NCBI GenBank assembly: GCA_011390455.1
Contig: JAABSI010000052.1
Span: 1-21,103 of the forward strand
Direction: 5' to 3'
DNA: 21,103 nucleotides
DNA from: Trueperaceae bacterium
GTDB taxonomy: Bacteria > Deinococcota > Deinococci > Deinococcales > Trueperaceae
In this document: one piece after another, positions 6,962 to 16,426 of the stretch
Numbering within the stretch: position 1 is the stretch's first letter
Layout of the letters: each line of letters begins with the position of its first letter
The notes under the pieces: generated by a model
Told to the model about the DNA's origin: nothing
Databases searched by the model: none
The model's input: only the letters and a program-made list of their open reading frames with translations
Translations under genes and position numbers: made by a program

Positions 6962-6969
6962 ACCGCGCC

Positions 6970-8789
<1,820 letters not shown>

Positions 8790-8793
<4 letters not shown>

Positions 8794-9794
8794 GCGAGAT
8801 CCTGCCGCTTCCCAGCAAGGACCACGCGCAGCACCTGCTGCGCCAGATGATCCGCATCCGCCGCTTCGAGGAGGCCTGCGCCGAGCTCTACCAGGCCACC
8901 AAGATCCGCGGCTTCCTCCACCTCTACATCGGCGAGGAGGCGGTCGCCACCGGGGTGATGGAGGCGCTCGACGAGCGCGACGGCATCGTCGCCACCTACC
9001 GCGAGCACGGCCACGCGCTGCTGCGCGGCATGTCGGCCGAGTCGATCATGGCCGAGATGTACGGCAAGCAGGAGGGGTGCAGCCGCGGCCGCGGCGGCTC
9101 GATGCACCTCTACGACGCGGCGACGCGCTTCTACGGTGGCAACGCCATCGTCGCGGGCGGCCTCCCGCTCGCGGTGGGGCTCGGCCTGGCCGAGAAGCTG
9201 CGCGGGCCCGGCGAGGGCGGGTACCCCGTCGCCGCCTGCTTCTTCGGCGAGGGGGCGATGGCCGAGGGCGAGTTCCACGAATCGATGAACCTGGCCGCAC
9301 TGTGGGACCTGCCCGTCCTGTTCTGCTGCGAGAACAACCTCTACGCCATGGGCACGGCGCTGTCGCGCTACCAGTCCGAGACCGAGCTGACGCTCAAGGC
9401 CTCGGTGTACCGGATGCCCGCCTGGTCGGTCGACGGCATGGACGTGCTGGCGGTCGAGAAGGCCGCCCACGCCGCCGTGGACGCGATCCGCGCGGGGGGC
9501 GGGCCGCACTTCCTCGAGCTGCGCACCTACCGCTTCCGCGCCCACAGCATGTTCGACCCCGAGCTGTACCGCGCCAAGGAGGAGGTCGAGGACTGGAAGG
9601 CGCGCGACCCCATCGACACCTTCCGCGCCCGCCTCGAGGAGGCCGACCTGCTGTCCGGAGCCGACCTCGAGGCGATCGAGGCCGAGGTGGCGGACGAGGT
9701 CCGGCGCGCGATCGACTTCGCCGAAGCCGGCACGTGGGAGCCGGTGAGCGAGCTCACCCGCTTCGTCACCAGCGAACCGGAGGTGGCGGCATGA
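8790..9794 (+). CDS. pdhA: Pyruvate dehydrogenase E1 component, alpha subunit
   Basis: This 334-residue thiamine-diphosphate enzyme subunit decarboxylates pyruvate together with E1 beta. The N-terminal RIRRFEE and [12 protein letters not shown] segments, [11 protein letters not shown] (100-110), the ThDP/Mg motif from GEG (153-155) to ENN (181-183) and YAMGT fit PdhA closely. The loop [15 protein letters not shown] (257-271) corresponds to the phosphorylatable loop of E1 alpha. YAMGT, the SR..SET segment and VDGMDVLAV favour pyruvate dehydrogenase over acetoin dehydrogenase. The usual GDG is GEG here, a conservative change. The GTG start at 8790 overlaps the acsA stop (GTGA, 8790-8793), with a purine-rich GAAGGGAG upstream. 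The stop overlaps the E1 beta start in ATGA. Branched-chain 2-oxoacid substrates cannot be fully excluded. Confidence 0.9.
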
Positions 9795-10858
9795 GCGCCC
9801 AGGTCGCGAACGTCCAGAACGGAGAGGCCCACGTGGCCGACGCGAAAGCCGTCCACGAGGCAGGAGAGGGTACGGCCACGAAGGAGCTCAGCTACCGCGA
9901 GGCCGTGCGCGCCGCGATGACCGAGGCGATGGAGGCCGACGACCGCGTCTTCCTGATGGGCGAGGACGTCGGCGCCTACGGCGGCTGCTACGCGGTGAGC
10001 ATGGGCATGTTCGAGCGCTTCGGCCCCGAGCGCGTCCGCGACACGCCGCTCTCGGAGTCGGCGTTCGTCGGCGCCGGGATCGGCGCGGCGATGGCCGGCA
10101 TGCGCCCGATCGTCGAGGTGATGACGGTCAACTTCAGCCTGCTCGCCCTCGACCAGATCATGAACACCGCCGCCACCGTGCTCCACATGTCGGGCGGCCA
10201 GTGCGCGGTGCCGATCGTCATCCGGATGGCGACCGGCGCCGGCCGACAGCTCGCCGCGCAGCACTCGCACAGCCTAGAGGGGTGGTACGCGCACATCCCG
10301 GGCCTGCGGATCCTCACGCCGGCGACGATCGAGGACGCCCGCGGCATGCTCGGGCCGGCGCTCGCCGACCCCGACCCCGTGCTGATCTTCGAGAACGCGG
10401 CGCTCTACAACCTCAAGGCCGAGCTCACGGATCCACCGCCCGCGGTCGACATCACCTCCGCGGCCATCCGCCGCGCCGGCGCCGACGTCAGCCTGATCAC
10501 GTACGGCGGCTCGCTCTTCAAGACCCTGGAGGCGGCCGAGGCGCTCGCGCAGGACGGCATCGAGGCCGAGGTCCTGGACCTGCGGGTGCTGCGCCCGCTC
10601 GACACCGAGGCGATCCTGGCGACGGTGCGGACCACGCACCACGCGGTGATCGTCGACGAGGGCTGGCGCACCGGCAGCCTCGCGGCCGAGGTGTCGGCGC
10701 GGATCGTCGAGGGCGCCTTCTTCGACCTCGACGCCCCGCCCGCGCGGGTCTGCAGCGAAGAGGTGCCGATCCCGTACGCCCAGCACATGGAACACGCCGC
10801 GCTGCCGCAGCCCGAGAAGGTCGTGGCCGCGGCCAAGGCGCTCCTCGGGCGGGGGTGA
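9791..10858 (+). CDS. pdhB: Pyruvate dehydrogenase E1 component, beta subunit
   Basis: This 355-residue partner of E1 alpha forms the alpha2-beta2 decarboxylase. Family sequence begins at [12 protein letters not shown] (residue 32), with [30 protein letters not shown], a [22 protein letters not shown] segment carrying the active-site His, and a C-terminal transketolase-type domain ([20 protein letters not shown]). The ATG at 9791 overlaps the E1 alpha stop (ATGA). This gives about 31 extra residues ahead of the usual E1 beta start, a hydrophilic stretch rich in Ala, Glu and Val. A GTG at 9833 preceded by GGAGAGG is an alternative start but still leaves about 17 extra residues. No E3 gene follows. 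Confidence 0.9.
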   Translation: MSAQVANVQNGEAHVADAKAVHEAGEGTATKELSYREAVRAAMTEAMEADDRVFLMGEDVGAYGGCYAVSMGMFERFGPERVRDTPLSESAFVGAGIGAAMAGMRPIVEVMTVNFSLLALDQIMNTAATVLHMSGGQCAVPIVIRMATGAGRQLAAQHSHSLEGWYAHIPGLRILTPATIEDARGMLGPALADPDPVLIFENAALYNLKAELTDPPPAVDITSAAIRRAGADVSLITYGGSLFKTLEAAEALAQDGIEAEVLDLRVLRPLDTEAILATVRTTHHAVIVDEGWRTGSLAAEVSARIVEGAFFDLDAPPARVCSEEVPIPYAQHMEHAALPQPEKVVAAAKALLGRG

Positions 10859-10862
10859 GGCG

Positions 10863-12293
10863 ATGGCCGAGTTCCGCATGCCCTCGCTGGGCGCCGACAT
10901 GGACGCCGGCCGCCTGCTCGAGTGGTACGTCCAACCGGGCGACGCCGTCCACCGTGGCGACATCGTCGCCCTGGTCGACACCGACAAGGCCGCCATCGAG
11001 GTCGAGATCTTCGACGAGGGCGTGGTCGGCGAGTTGCTGATCGAGCCCGGCACCACCGTGCCCGTCGGCACCGCCATGGCGCGCATCGAGGCCGCGGGCG
11101 CCGCGCGGCCCGCCGCGGCGGCGGCGAGCGCGCCGCCGCCGGCGTCCCCGGCCACCGTCCGCCCCGTGAGCGTCCCGAAGCCCGCCCCGGCGCCCAGGCG
11201 CGCCACCCCGTCGGCCCGCGCCCACGCGCGCGAGCTCGACCTCGACCTGGAGGACGTGCGCGGTACCGGACGCCACGGCGTGGTCACCGGAGCCGACGTG
11301 ATCGCAGCCGGGCGACTGCGCGAGCGGCCGATCGCCGAGGGCGCGCCCGAAGCCGCGCCGGCCGCGCCGGCGCCGTCGGTCGCGCCCGTGCCCGTCCCTG
11401 GCGACGAGCGAACGCGGCTCTCGCCGCGGGCGCGCCGCCTGGCCGAGGAGCTGGGCGTGGATCCGAGCACGCTGCGCGGGACCGGCCCCGACGGCACCGT
11501 CACCGGTGACGACGTCGCCGCGGCGGCGGGCGCCGCTGCGACCGCACCGATGCCCGCGGCACCGGACGCACCGCCGAGGTCCGAGGCGCCCGCGCGCCCC
11601 GCCGGTCGCGAGAAGCCCGGCCCCGAGCGCTACGCCGCCATGCGCCGCGCGATCGCGGCCGCCATGGCCAAGTCCAAGCGCGAGATCCCGCACTACTACC
11701 TGACCCAGCCGATCGACCTGGAGCGTGCGCTCCGGTGGCTCGAAGAGCGCAACCTCGAGCGGTCGATCGCCGAGCGGGTGCTGCCCGCGGCGCTCTTGCT
11801 GCGCGCCACCGTCCAGGCGATCGCCACGGTCCCCGAGATGAACGGCTTCTTCCGCGAGGACGGCTTCGAGCCGTCCGCCGCGGTCCACCTGGGGGTCGGC
11901 ATCTCGCTGCGGCAGGGGGGGCTGATCGCGCCCGCCATCCTGAACGCGCAGGATCAGGACCTGTCGGCGCTCATGGCGTCGATCAAGGACCTGGTCGCGC
12001 GCACCCGCACCTTGCAGCTGCGCAGCTCCGAGATGAGCGAGGCGACGATCACCGTCACCGCGCTGGGCGACCAAGGGGTCGAGAGCGTCTACGGGGTCAT
12101 CTACCCACCGCAGGTCGCGCTCGTGGGCTTCGGCAAGGTGGTCGCCCGCCCGTGGGCCGTCGATGGCCTGCTGGGCGTGCGCCGCATCGTCCAGGCGACG
12201 CTCGCGGCCGACCACCGCGCCAGCGACGGGCACACCGGCGGCCTCTTCCTCGCCGCGATCGACGAACGCTTGCAGTACCCGGAGGAGCTATGA
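10863..12293 (+). CDS. pdhC: Dihydrolipoamide acetyltransferase E2 with two peripheral subunit-binding domains
   Basis: This 476-residue E2 core moves the acetyl group from E1 to CoA. It has one lipoyl domain (1-77, lipoyl Lys42 in [10 protein letters not shown]), an Ala/Pro linker, and a first subunit-binding domain (about 113-149) containing [15 protein letters not shown] second linker and a second subunit-binding domain (about 185-221) containing [14 protein letters not shown] follow. A third linker leads to the catalytic domain (about 255-476) with DHRASDG, giving His451 and Asp455. Most E2 proteins carry a single binding domain, so the tandem pair is unusual. In the catalytic domain TALGDQG replaces the common NLG/fG segment. 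The ATG lies 4 bases after the pdhB stop with GGGGGTGAGG ahead. The stop overlaps the ACP start. Confidence 0.9.
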   Translation: MAEFRMPSLGADMDAGRLLEWYVQPGDAVHRGDIVALVDTDKAAIEVEIFDEGVVGELLIEPGTTVPVGTAMARIEAAGAARPAAAAASAPPPASPATVRPVSVPKPAPAPRRATPSARAHARELDLDLEDVRGTGRHGVVTGADVIAAGRLRERPIAEGAPEAAPAAPAPSVAPVPVPGDERTRLSPRARRLAEELGVDPSTLRGTGPDGTVTGDDVAAAAGAAATAPMPAAPDAPPRSEAPARPAGREKPGPERYAAMRRAIAAAMAKSKREIPHYYLTQPIDLERALRWLEERNLERSIAERVLPAALLLRATVQAIATVPEMNGFFREDGFEPSAAVHLGVGISLRQGGLIAPAILNAQDQDLSALMASIKDLVARTRTLQLRSSEMSEATITVTALGDQGVESVYGVIYPPQVALVGFGKVVARPWAVDGLLGVRRIVQATLAADHRASDGHTGGLFLAAIDERLQYPEEL

Positions 12294-12535
12294 CGGAAGC
12301 CGAGATCCGTGCGGCCATCATGACCAGTCTGCTGACCGTCGCCCCGGAGGTCCCGCCGGACGAGATCGACCCGACCAAGCCGATCGGACCGCAGATGGAC
12401 GTCGACTCGATCGACTTCCTGAACGTGCTCATGGGGATCGAGGAGCGGACCGGGGTGGAGATCCCGGAACGGGACTACGCCAAGGTGCAGACGGTCGACG
12501 ACACGGTGAAGTACGTGGCGGCGCGCCTGGCGTAG
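12290..12535 (+). CDS. Acyl carrier protein, last gene of the PDH operon
   Basis: This 81-residue acidic protein has the four-helix carrier signature with the phosphopantetheine attachment Ser40 in VDSIDFLNVL (38-47). EERTGVEIPERDY and VDDTVKYVAARL follow, typical of helices III and IV. The DSID motif, instead of the DSLD of AcpP, and its position away from fatty acid synthesis genes mark it as a specialised carrier. The ATG overlaps the E2 stop (ATGA, 12290-12293) and GGAGGAG (12281-12287) lies in the end of the E2 gene, so it is translated with the complex. The role is not known; it may accept acetyl groups from E2 or be loaded by AcsA. Both are guesses. Confidence 0.85.
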   Translation: MTEAEIRAAIMTSLLTVAPEVPPDEIDPTKPIGPQMDVDSIDFLNVLMGIEERTGVEIPERDYAKVQTVDDTVKYVAARLA

Positions 12536-12581
12536 GTCGGGGCCCCACCCACGATCGAGGGCCGCCGGCGGCGTCGGTGCG

Positions 12582-13451
12582 CTACCCGCGCCGATCGCCG
12601 TCGGTGCCCGCCAACGCCGCCAGCACGTCGTCCAGTTCGGGCAGCGGCTGCGCGTCCTTGAGCCCCGCCAGCGCCCGGTACACCTCCGCCGCGGCTTCGT
12701 GGAAGCCGCTCGGCATCCCGGCGGCCGCGAACGTCGCCGCGATCTCGTCCATCTCGCCCGCGAAGCGCCACGCCTTGCGCGTGGCCCGCCGCGCGCGCTC
12801 GTGCGCCTCGGCGGTGGTCCCTGCGGCGTCCGCCTCCCATTGGGCCTCGAGCGCCGGACGCACGCCGAGCTGCTCGGCCGCGCCGAGCACCCCGAGCAGG
12901 AGCGCGGTCGTCCCCTTGGTGCGGGCGGCGTAGACCATCTTGAGCGCCGACGCCGTGCCGACGTCCGGGCCCACGACGTGGGTGGCGAGCGGCCCCGCGC
13001 CGAAGAGGGCGGCGACCGCGGCCGCATGCGCCCCCGACAGGTGGAGCCAGGTGCCGGGCGTCCATGCCGGGCCGCCGATCACGCCGCCGTCGACGACCTC
13101 GATGCCGCGCGCGTTCAGGTCGCCGGCGATGCGCGCCATGCGCGCCGGGGCGATGGCGTTCGCGTCGACGAAGGTGCCGCGGAAGCCGGCGTCGGCGACC
13201 GCGGCCGCGACCTCCTCGGCGGCGTGCGGCGGGCAGATCGAGACGATCACGTCGGCCTGCGCGCACAGGGCGCCGAGCGTGCCGACGTCGACGAGGCCGT
13301 GCTCGGTGGCGCGGGCGCGGGTGGCGGCGCTGCGCCCCGCGCTCGCCCAGAGCGCCTCGTGGCCGCCGCGCACGGCGGTGGCGGCCAGCGACGCGCCCAT
13401 GGCGCCTGGGTGGAGGAAGCCGATGCGGGCGCGGTCGTGGGCGGGGTCCAT
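12582..13451 (-). CDS. NAD(P)-dependent oxidoreductase, 6-phosphogluconate dehydrogenase-like with DUF1932-type C-terminus
   Basis: This 289-residue protein starts with a Rossmann fold, IGFLHPGAMGASLA (10-23), followed by ADVIVSICPPHAAEEV (66-81) and VDGGVIGGPAW (120-130), all typical of the beta-hydroxyacid dehydrogenase superfamily. Lys171 in GTASALKMVYAA fits the catalytic Lys. The C-terminal helical region, RTKGTTALLLGVLGAAEQLG (177-196), resembles DUF1932. Such enzymes oxidise or reduce small hydroxy acids; the substrate is unknown. The frame extends upstream to an ATG at 13538, which would overlap the diguanylate cyclase start, so I prefer the ATG at 13451, eight residues before the nucleotide motif. 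Neither start has a strong ribosome binding site. Confidence 0.78.
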   Translation of the reverse strand: MDPAHDRARIGFLHPGAMGASLAATAVRGGHEALWASAGRSAATRARATEHGLVDVGTLGALCAQADVIVSICPPHAAEEVAAAVADAGFRGTFVDANAIAPARMARIAGDLNARGIEVVDGGVIGGPAWTPGTWLHLSGAHAAAVAALFGAGPLATHVVGPDVGTASALKMVYAARTKGTTALLLGVLGAAEQLGVRPALEAQWEADAAGTTAEAHERARRATRKAWRFAGEMDEIAATFAAAGMPSGFHEAAAEVYRALAGLKDAQPLPELDDVLAALAGTDGDRRG

Positions 13452-13504
13452 GGCGCCATCATCGCCGGTGGCCGGCGCGGACGGCGCGCAACCGTCGAAC
13501 GGGC

Positions 13505-13510
13505 CATAAT
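13505..13510 (+). promoter_or_regulatory. Candidate -10 box CATAAT for the diguanylate cyclase
   Basis: CATAAT in an otherwise GC-rich 85-base divergent spacer is one base from the TATAAT consensus. It lies 26 bases before the ATG, which leaves a short leader containing GGAGG at 13527-13531. No -35 match is evident. Confidence 0.4.
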
Positions 13511-13536
13511 CGACGGCAGGACGATCGGAGGCGCTC

Positions 13537-14547
13537 ATGGATCAGGTCCTGGACCGGCTGATCGAGGTCGTCGCGGAAGCGGACGACCTCGAGGCTCAGG
13601 TGCGCCCATTGCTCGAGCTGCTCCAGTCGGTCACCGGCCTCGAGTCGACCTACCTGACCACCGTGGACCAGGATCGCGACGAGCAGGCGATCCTGTTCGC
13701 CCGCAACGCCGCGCCCGAGCGCTTCGAGATCCCCGAGGGCGCGCGCGTTCCGTGGGGCGACACCCTGTGCAAGCGCGCGCTGGAGGAGGGGCGGCCGTTC
13801 TGCGACGACGTCGCCGGGCACTGGGCGGATTCGGACGCGGCGCGCGACCTCGGGATCGCGACCTACCTGAGCGAGCCGGTGCGGGTCGGCGACGGCGAGC
13901 TGTACGGCACGCTGTGCGCGGCGAGCGGCGATCGCGTCGCGGTCCCCGAACGGGCGCGCCGGTTGCTCCGCATGTTCGCCATCCTGGTCGCGCGTCAGGT
14001 CGAGCGCGACCAGTTGCTCGTGCGCTTGCGCGCCGAACGCCACGAGTTCGCGACGGCCGCGATGACCGACGCCTTGACCGGACTCCCCAACCGCCGGGCC
14101 CTGACCGAGGCCCTGAACCGGGCGCTGGCGAACGCTGCCCGTGGCGGCACGTCCGTGGTCGTGGCCTTCGCCGACCTCGACGGCTTCAAGCAGGTGAACG
14201 ACCGCTTCGGCCACGGGGCGGGCGATCGCTTCCTGGTCCAGATCGCGCGTCGCTGGCGCGACGGCCTGCGCGACGGCGACTTGATCGCGCGCATCGGTGG
14301 CGACGAGTTCGTGGTCTTGGCCTTCGCGACCGGGACCGATCCGGACGTCGACGCGGAGGCGCTGCGCGCGCGCGTGGCGACGCTGGCGACCGGCGTCTTC
14401 GACCTCGGCGACGCCCACCTCGCCTACGACGGCCCGAGCGTGGGCGCGGTCGTGTCGTCGGGCATCGACGAGGACGCCGTCGCCGTGCTCCGCCGGGCGG
14501 ACCGCGCGATGTACGCGGCGAAGCTGGAGCGGCGACCGAAGGCCTGA
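13537..14547 (+). CDS. Diguanylate cyclase (GAF-GGDEF)
   Basis: This 336-residue cytoplasmic signalling protein joins an N-terminal GAF sensor domain (about 12-155) to a GGDEF domain (about 170-332) that makes cyclic di-GMP from two GTP. Catalytic signature GGDEF is intact at 254-258, with DALTGLPNRRAL (178-189) and FADLDGFKQVNDRFGHGAGD (211-230) upstream. RDGD at 245-248 is exactly five residues before GGDEF and is therefore a complete RxxD product-inhibition site. No transmembrane segment is seen, so the GAF domain probably senses a cytoplasmic ligand or redox state. The ATG is set by GGAGG 5 bases upstream. It stands alone between a divergent and a convergent gene. Confidence 0.92.
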   Translation: MDQVLDRLIEVVAEADDLEAQVRPLLELLQSVTGLESTYLTTVDQDRDEQAILFARNAAPERFEIPEGARVPWGDTLCKRALEEGRPFCDDVAGHWADSDAARDLGIATYLSEPVRVGDGELYGTLCAASGDRVAVPERARRLLRMFAILVARQVERDQLLVRLRAERHEFATAAMTDALTGLPNRRALTEALNRALANAARGGTSVVVAFADLDGFKQVNDRFGHGAGDRFLVQIARRWRDGLRDGDLIARIGGDEFVVLAFATGTDPDVDAEALRARVATLATGVFDLGDAHLAYDGPSVGAVVSSGIDEDAVAVLRRADRAMYAAKLERRPKA

Positions 14548-14549
14548 GG

Positions 14550-14576
14550 GCGCCGACCGCGGGGTGCGGCCGGCGC
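14550..14576. terminator. Hairpin between the cyclase and aldehyde dehydrogenase genes
   Basis: GCGCCGACCGC (14550-14560) pairs with GCGGCCGGCGC (14566-14576) with one mismatch around a GGGGT loop, starting 2 bases after the cyclase stop. A second small hairpin (GATCGT at 14583-14588 with ACGATC at 14595-14600) follows. The two genes converge here, so it may serve both strands. There is no T-run. Confidence 0.45.
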
Positions 14577-14605
14577 GGGCGCGATCGTGGTCCGACGATC
14601 CGACG

Positions 14606-16105
14606 TCAGCGTGGGTCGTCGCGCAGGTGGGCGGGTAGGAGCGCCTCGGGGGCGTCCTGGAAGGCCACGAGTCGAGTGAAGCGCTCGATGGCGTGGGTGC
14701 CGACGCTGGTCGAGCGGCCGTCGCTGCTCGCCGGGAACGGTCCGCCGTGCACCATGGCGGGACCGACCTCGACGCCGGTCGGCCAGCCGCCGAACACCAA
14801 GCGGCCGACGCGGTCCTCGAGCGCGCGCAGCAAGCCCGGATGCCGCTCCGCCTCGCCGGCCTCGGCGTGGATCGTGGCGGTGAGCTGGCCCTCCAAGCGC
14901 CAGACCAGCTCCTCGAGCTCGCCGACGTCGCGGTAGCGCACGAGGACGGCCGCGGGGCCGAACACCTCGTCGAGCAGCCGCGGCTGCTGGCGGACGGCGT
15001 CGAGATCGACTTCGTAGACGGCGGCGACGCCATGGAACCCGCCGTCCGCCGAGGCGGCGCGGCCCCGCGCCACGGCGCGCGCGCCCGCCGCCTCGAGCGC
15101 CTCGACCCCGGCCCCGAAGGCGTCGCACACGCGGCGGTTGAGCATGACGCCCGCCGGTGTGCCCGCGACCCGCTCGGCGAGCGCGTCGCGCAGGGCGTCT
15201 CCGGTGGCGCCCGCAGGGACGAAGGTGAGGCCCGGGTTCGTGCAGAACTGGCCGACGCCCAGCGTGAACGACGCGTGCAGGCCGGCCGCCAGGTCGACCG
15301 CGCGGCGCGCGGCGGCCTCGGGAAGGACCACGACCGGGTTGACCGATCCCATCTCGGCATACACCGGGATGGGGACGGCGCGCGACTGCGCTTCGCGCGC
15401 GAGCGCCAGACCGCCGGTGCGCGACCCGGTGAAGGCGACGGCGCGGATCCGCGGGTGGCGCACGAGGGCGAGGCCGACGTCGAAGCCGTCGTCGAACAGC
15501 TGGGCGAACGTGCCGGCGGGCAGCCCCGCCTCGTGGACCGCATCGGTCAGGCACGCGCCGACCTCGGCCGCCGTCCCCGGATGCCCCGGATGCGCTTTGA
15601 CGATCACGGGGCAGCCGGCGGCCAGCGCCGACGCCGTGTCGCCCCCCGCCGTGCTGAACGCGAGCGGGAAGTTGCTCGCGCCGAACACGACGACGGGTCC
15701 GAGCTCGGTGCGGTGGGAGCGGACGTCGGGCTTCGGCGCCGGCGCGCGATCCGGGTCGCCGCGGTCGACCCGCGGTTCGCGCCACCCTTCATCGGCGACG
15801 AGGTCCGCGAACATCCGCACCTGGCCAGTCGTGCGCGCCAACTCGCCGCGCAGGCGTGCCTGCGGGAGTCCGGTCTCGCGCTCGGCGACGTCGACGATGG
15901 CGTCGCCGCGTTCCTCGAGCCGGCGCGCGACCACGCGCAGCAGGGCCTCGCGACGCGCGCGGTCGCGCAGGGCGCCCGAGCGGTACGCGGCCCAGGCGGC
16001 CTCCGCCGCTTCGTCGACCGCCTCCGTGCCGTGAAGCGGATGCGCGGGTTCGAGTTTCGCTCCGGTGCGCGGGTCGACCGCGCTCAGCGTGCGCGCCGCG
16101 GGCAT
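14606..16105 (-). CDS. Aldehyde dehydrogenase, alpha-ketoglutarate-semialdehyde (2,5-dioxovalerate) dehydrogenase type
   Basis: This 499-residue NAD(P)-dependent enzyme oxidises an aldehyde to an acid. VFGASNFPLAFSTAGGDTAS (140-159) and VIVKAHPGHPGT (167-178) are characteristic of the KGSADH/2,5-dioxovalerate group that completes oxidative pentose, glucarate and hydroxyproline pathways. Catalytic residues are Asn145, Lys170, Glu251 in YAEMGSVNP and Cys288 in GQFCTNPG. I chose the ATG at 16105 over a GTG at 16159 because the extra 18 residues are a run of Arg/Pro without family character. This ATG has no ribosome binding site of its own, but it overlaps the stop of a 32-codon frame (TGATG) that has a strong one. 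No other genes of those pathways are in the window. Confidence 0.85.
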   Translation of the reverse strand: MPAARTLSAVDPRTGAKLEPAHPLHGTEAVDEAAEAAWAAYRSGALRDRARREALLRVVARRLEERGDAIVDVAERETGLPQARLRGELARTTGQVRMFADLVADEGWREPRVDRGDPDRAPAPKPDVRSHRTELGPVVVFGASNFPLAFSTAGGDTASALAAGCPVIVKAHPGHPGTAAEVGACLTDAVHEAGLPAGTFAQLFDDGFDVGLALVRHPRIRAVAFTGSRTGGLALAREAQSRAVPIPVYAEMGSVNPVVVLPEAAARRAVDLAAGLHASFTLGVGQFCTNPGLTFVPAGATGDALRDALAERVAGTPAGVMLNRRVCDAFGAGVEALEAAGARAVARGRAASADGGFHGVAAVYEVDLDAVRQQPRLLDEVFGPAAVLVRYRDVGELEELVWRLEGQLTATIHAEAGEAERHPGLLRALEDRVGRLVFGGWPTGVEVGPAMVHGGPFPASSDGRSTSVGTHAIERFTRLVAFQDAPEALLPAHLRDDPR

Positions 16106-16203
16106 CAGCGGGGCCCGGGGCGTGCGGCGTCGACGGAGCGGCTCCGCGCGTCGTCGCACGGACCGTGGGCGGCGGGCGGGTAGCTCGGGCGGTTCCTGGT
16201 CAT
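16105..16203 (-). CDS. Possible 32-residue leader peptide coupled to the aldehyde dehydrogenase
   Basis: An ATG at 16203 is preceded by GAAGGAG (16217-16211) at 7-base spacing, among the best ribosome binding sites in the window. The frame encodes MTRNRPSYPPAAHGPCDDAR and 12 more residues, then stops at a TGA that overlaps the aldehyde dehydrogenase ATG in a TGATG junction. No known domain is seen; the peptide is Pro/Arg/Asp-rich. It may be a translated leader that delivers ribosomes to the dehydrogenase, or a start region disrupted by a frameshift. The evidence is the signal and junction, not the protein sequence. Confidence 0.42.
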   Translation of the reverse strand: MTRNRPSYPPAAHGPCDDARSRSVDAARPGPR

Positions 16204-16426
16204 GGTGGGTCTCCTTCGAGGAAGCGGTGGTCCGCGCGGCGTTCGGCGCTCCCCGTGGTGCAGCGGGCCGAGCTCGCGCGCGACGCCGGCTCGCTCACCG
16301 TAGCGGCTGGTGGTCGGTTCCGGGGTCGGGAGGCAGGCTCGAGGGGCCCGGGCTCCGCTGGGCCGCCCGCGGTCGCGCGTGGCGCATCCGATGCGCCGGG
16401 GCCGTCGCGGGCGTCGCTCGTCGAGG
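16204..16426. other. Non-coding spacer upstream of the aldehyde dehydrogenase unit
   Basis: This stretch separates the stop of the renalase-like gene from the leader frame; to the dehydrogenase ATG itself the gap is 321 bases. I see no further gene. It contains a 7-bp hairpin at 16381-16397 and GC-rich partial repeats (GGGCCC near 16343, GGGCC near 16359). I find no confident promoter. Confidence 0.4.
16381..16397 (-). terminator. Small hairpin after the renalase-like gene
   Basis: GGCGCAT and ATGCGCC form a perfect 7-bp stem with a 3-base loop (16388-16390), starting 29 bases beyond the leftward stop codon at 16427. No T-run follows, so terminator function is uncertain. Confidence 0.35.

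Larger units (their letters stand above)
6663..6969. other. Divergent intergenic region, 307 bases, with leader hairpins before acsA
   Basis: I see no convincing gene here. The spacer separates the leftward DUF1269 operon from the rightward acsA-PDH operon. On the plus strand CTCCGG-CCA-CCGGAG (6749-6763) forms a small hairpin followed by TTT, like a weak terminator or attenuator arm. TACGGT at 6817-6822 is a possible -10 box. A TACCCG-TCCG-CGGGTA hairpin (6940-6955) runs into the AGGAGGG ribosome binding site. Confidence 0.5.

Noticed and set aside
12539..12572. GGGGCCCC and GCCGCCGGCGGC palindromes after the ACP gene, as a terminator
   Set aside because: These are short self-complementary runs common at this GC content. 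I could not draw a loop-closed hairpin comparable with the ones near 4528 or 4610.
13452..13538. An upstream ATG for the 6-phosphogluconate-dehydrogenase-like gene
   Set aside because: It would overlap the divergent cyclase start and its promoter, and the added 29 residues lack family character.
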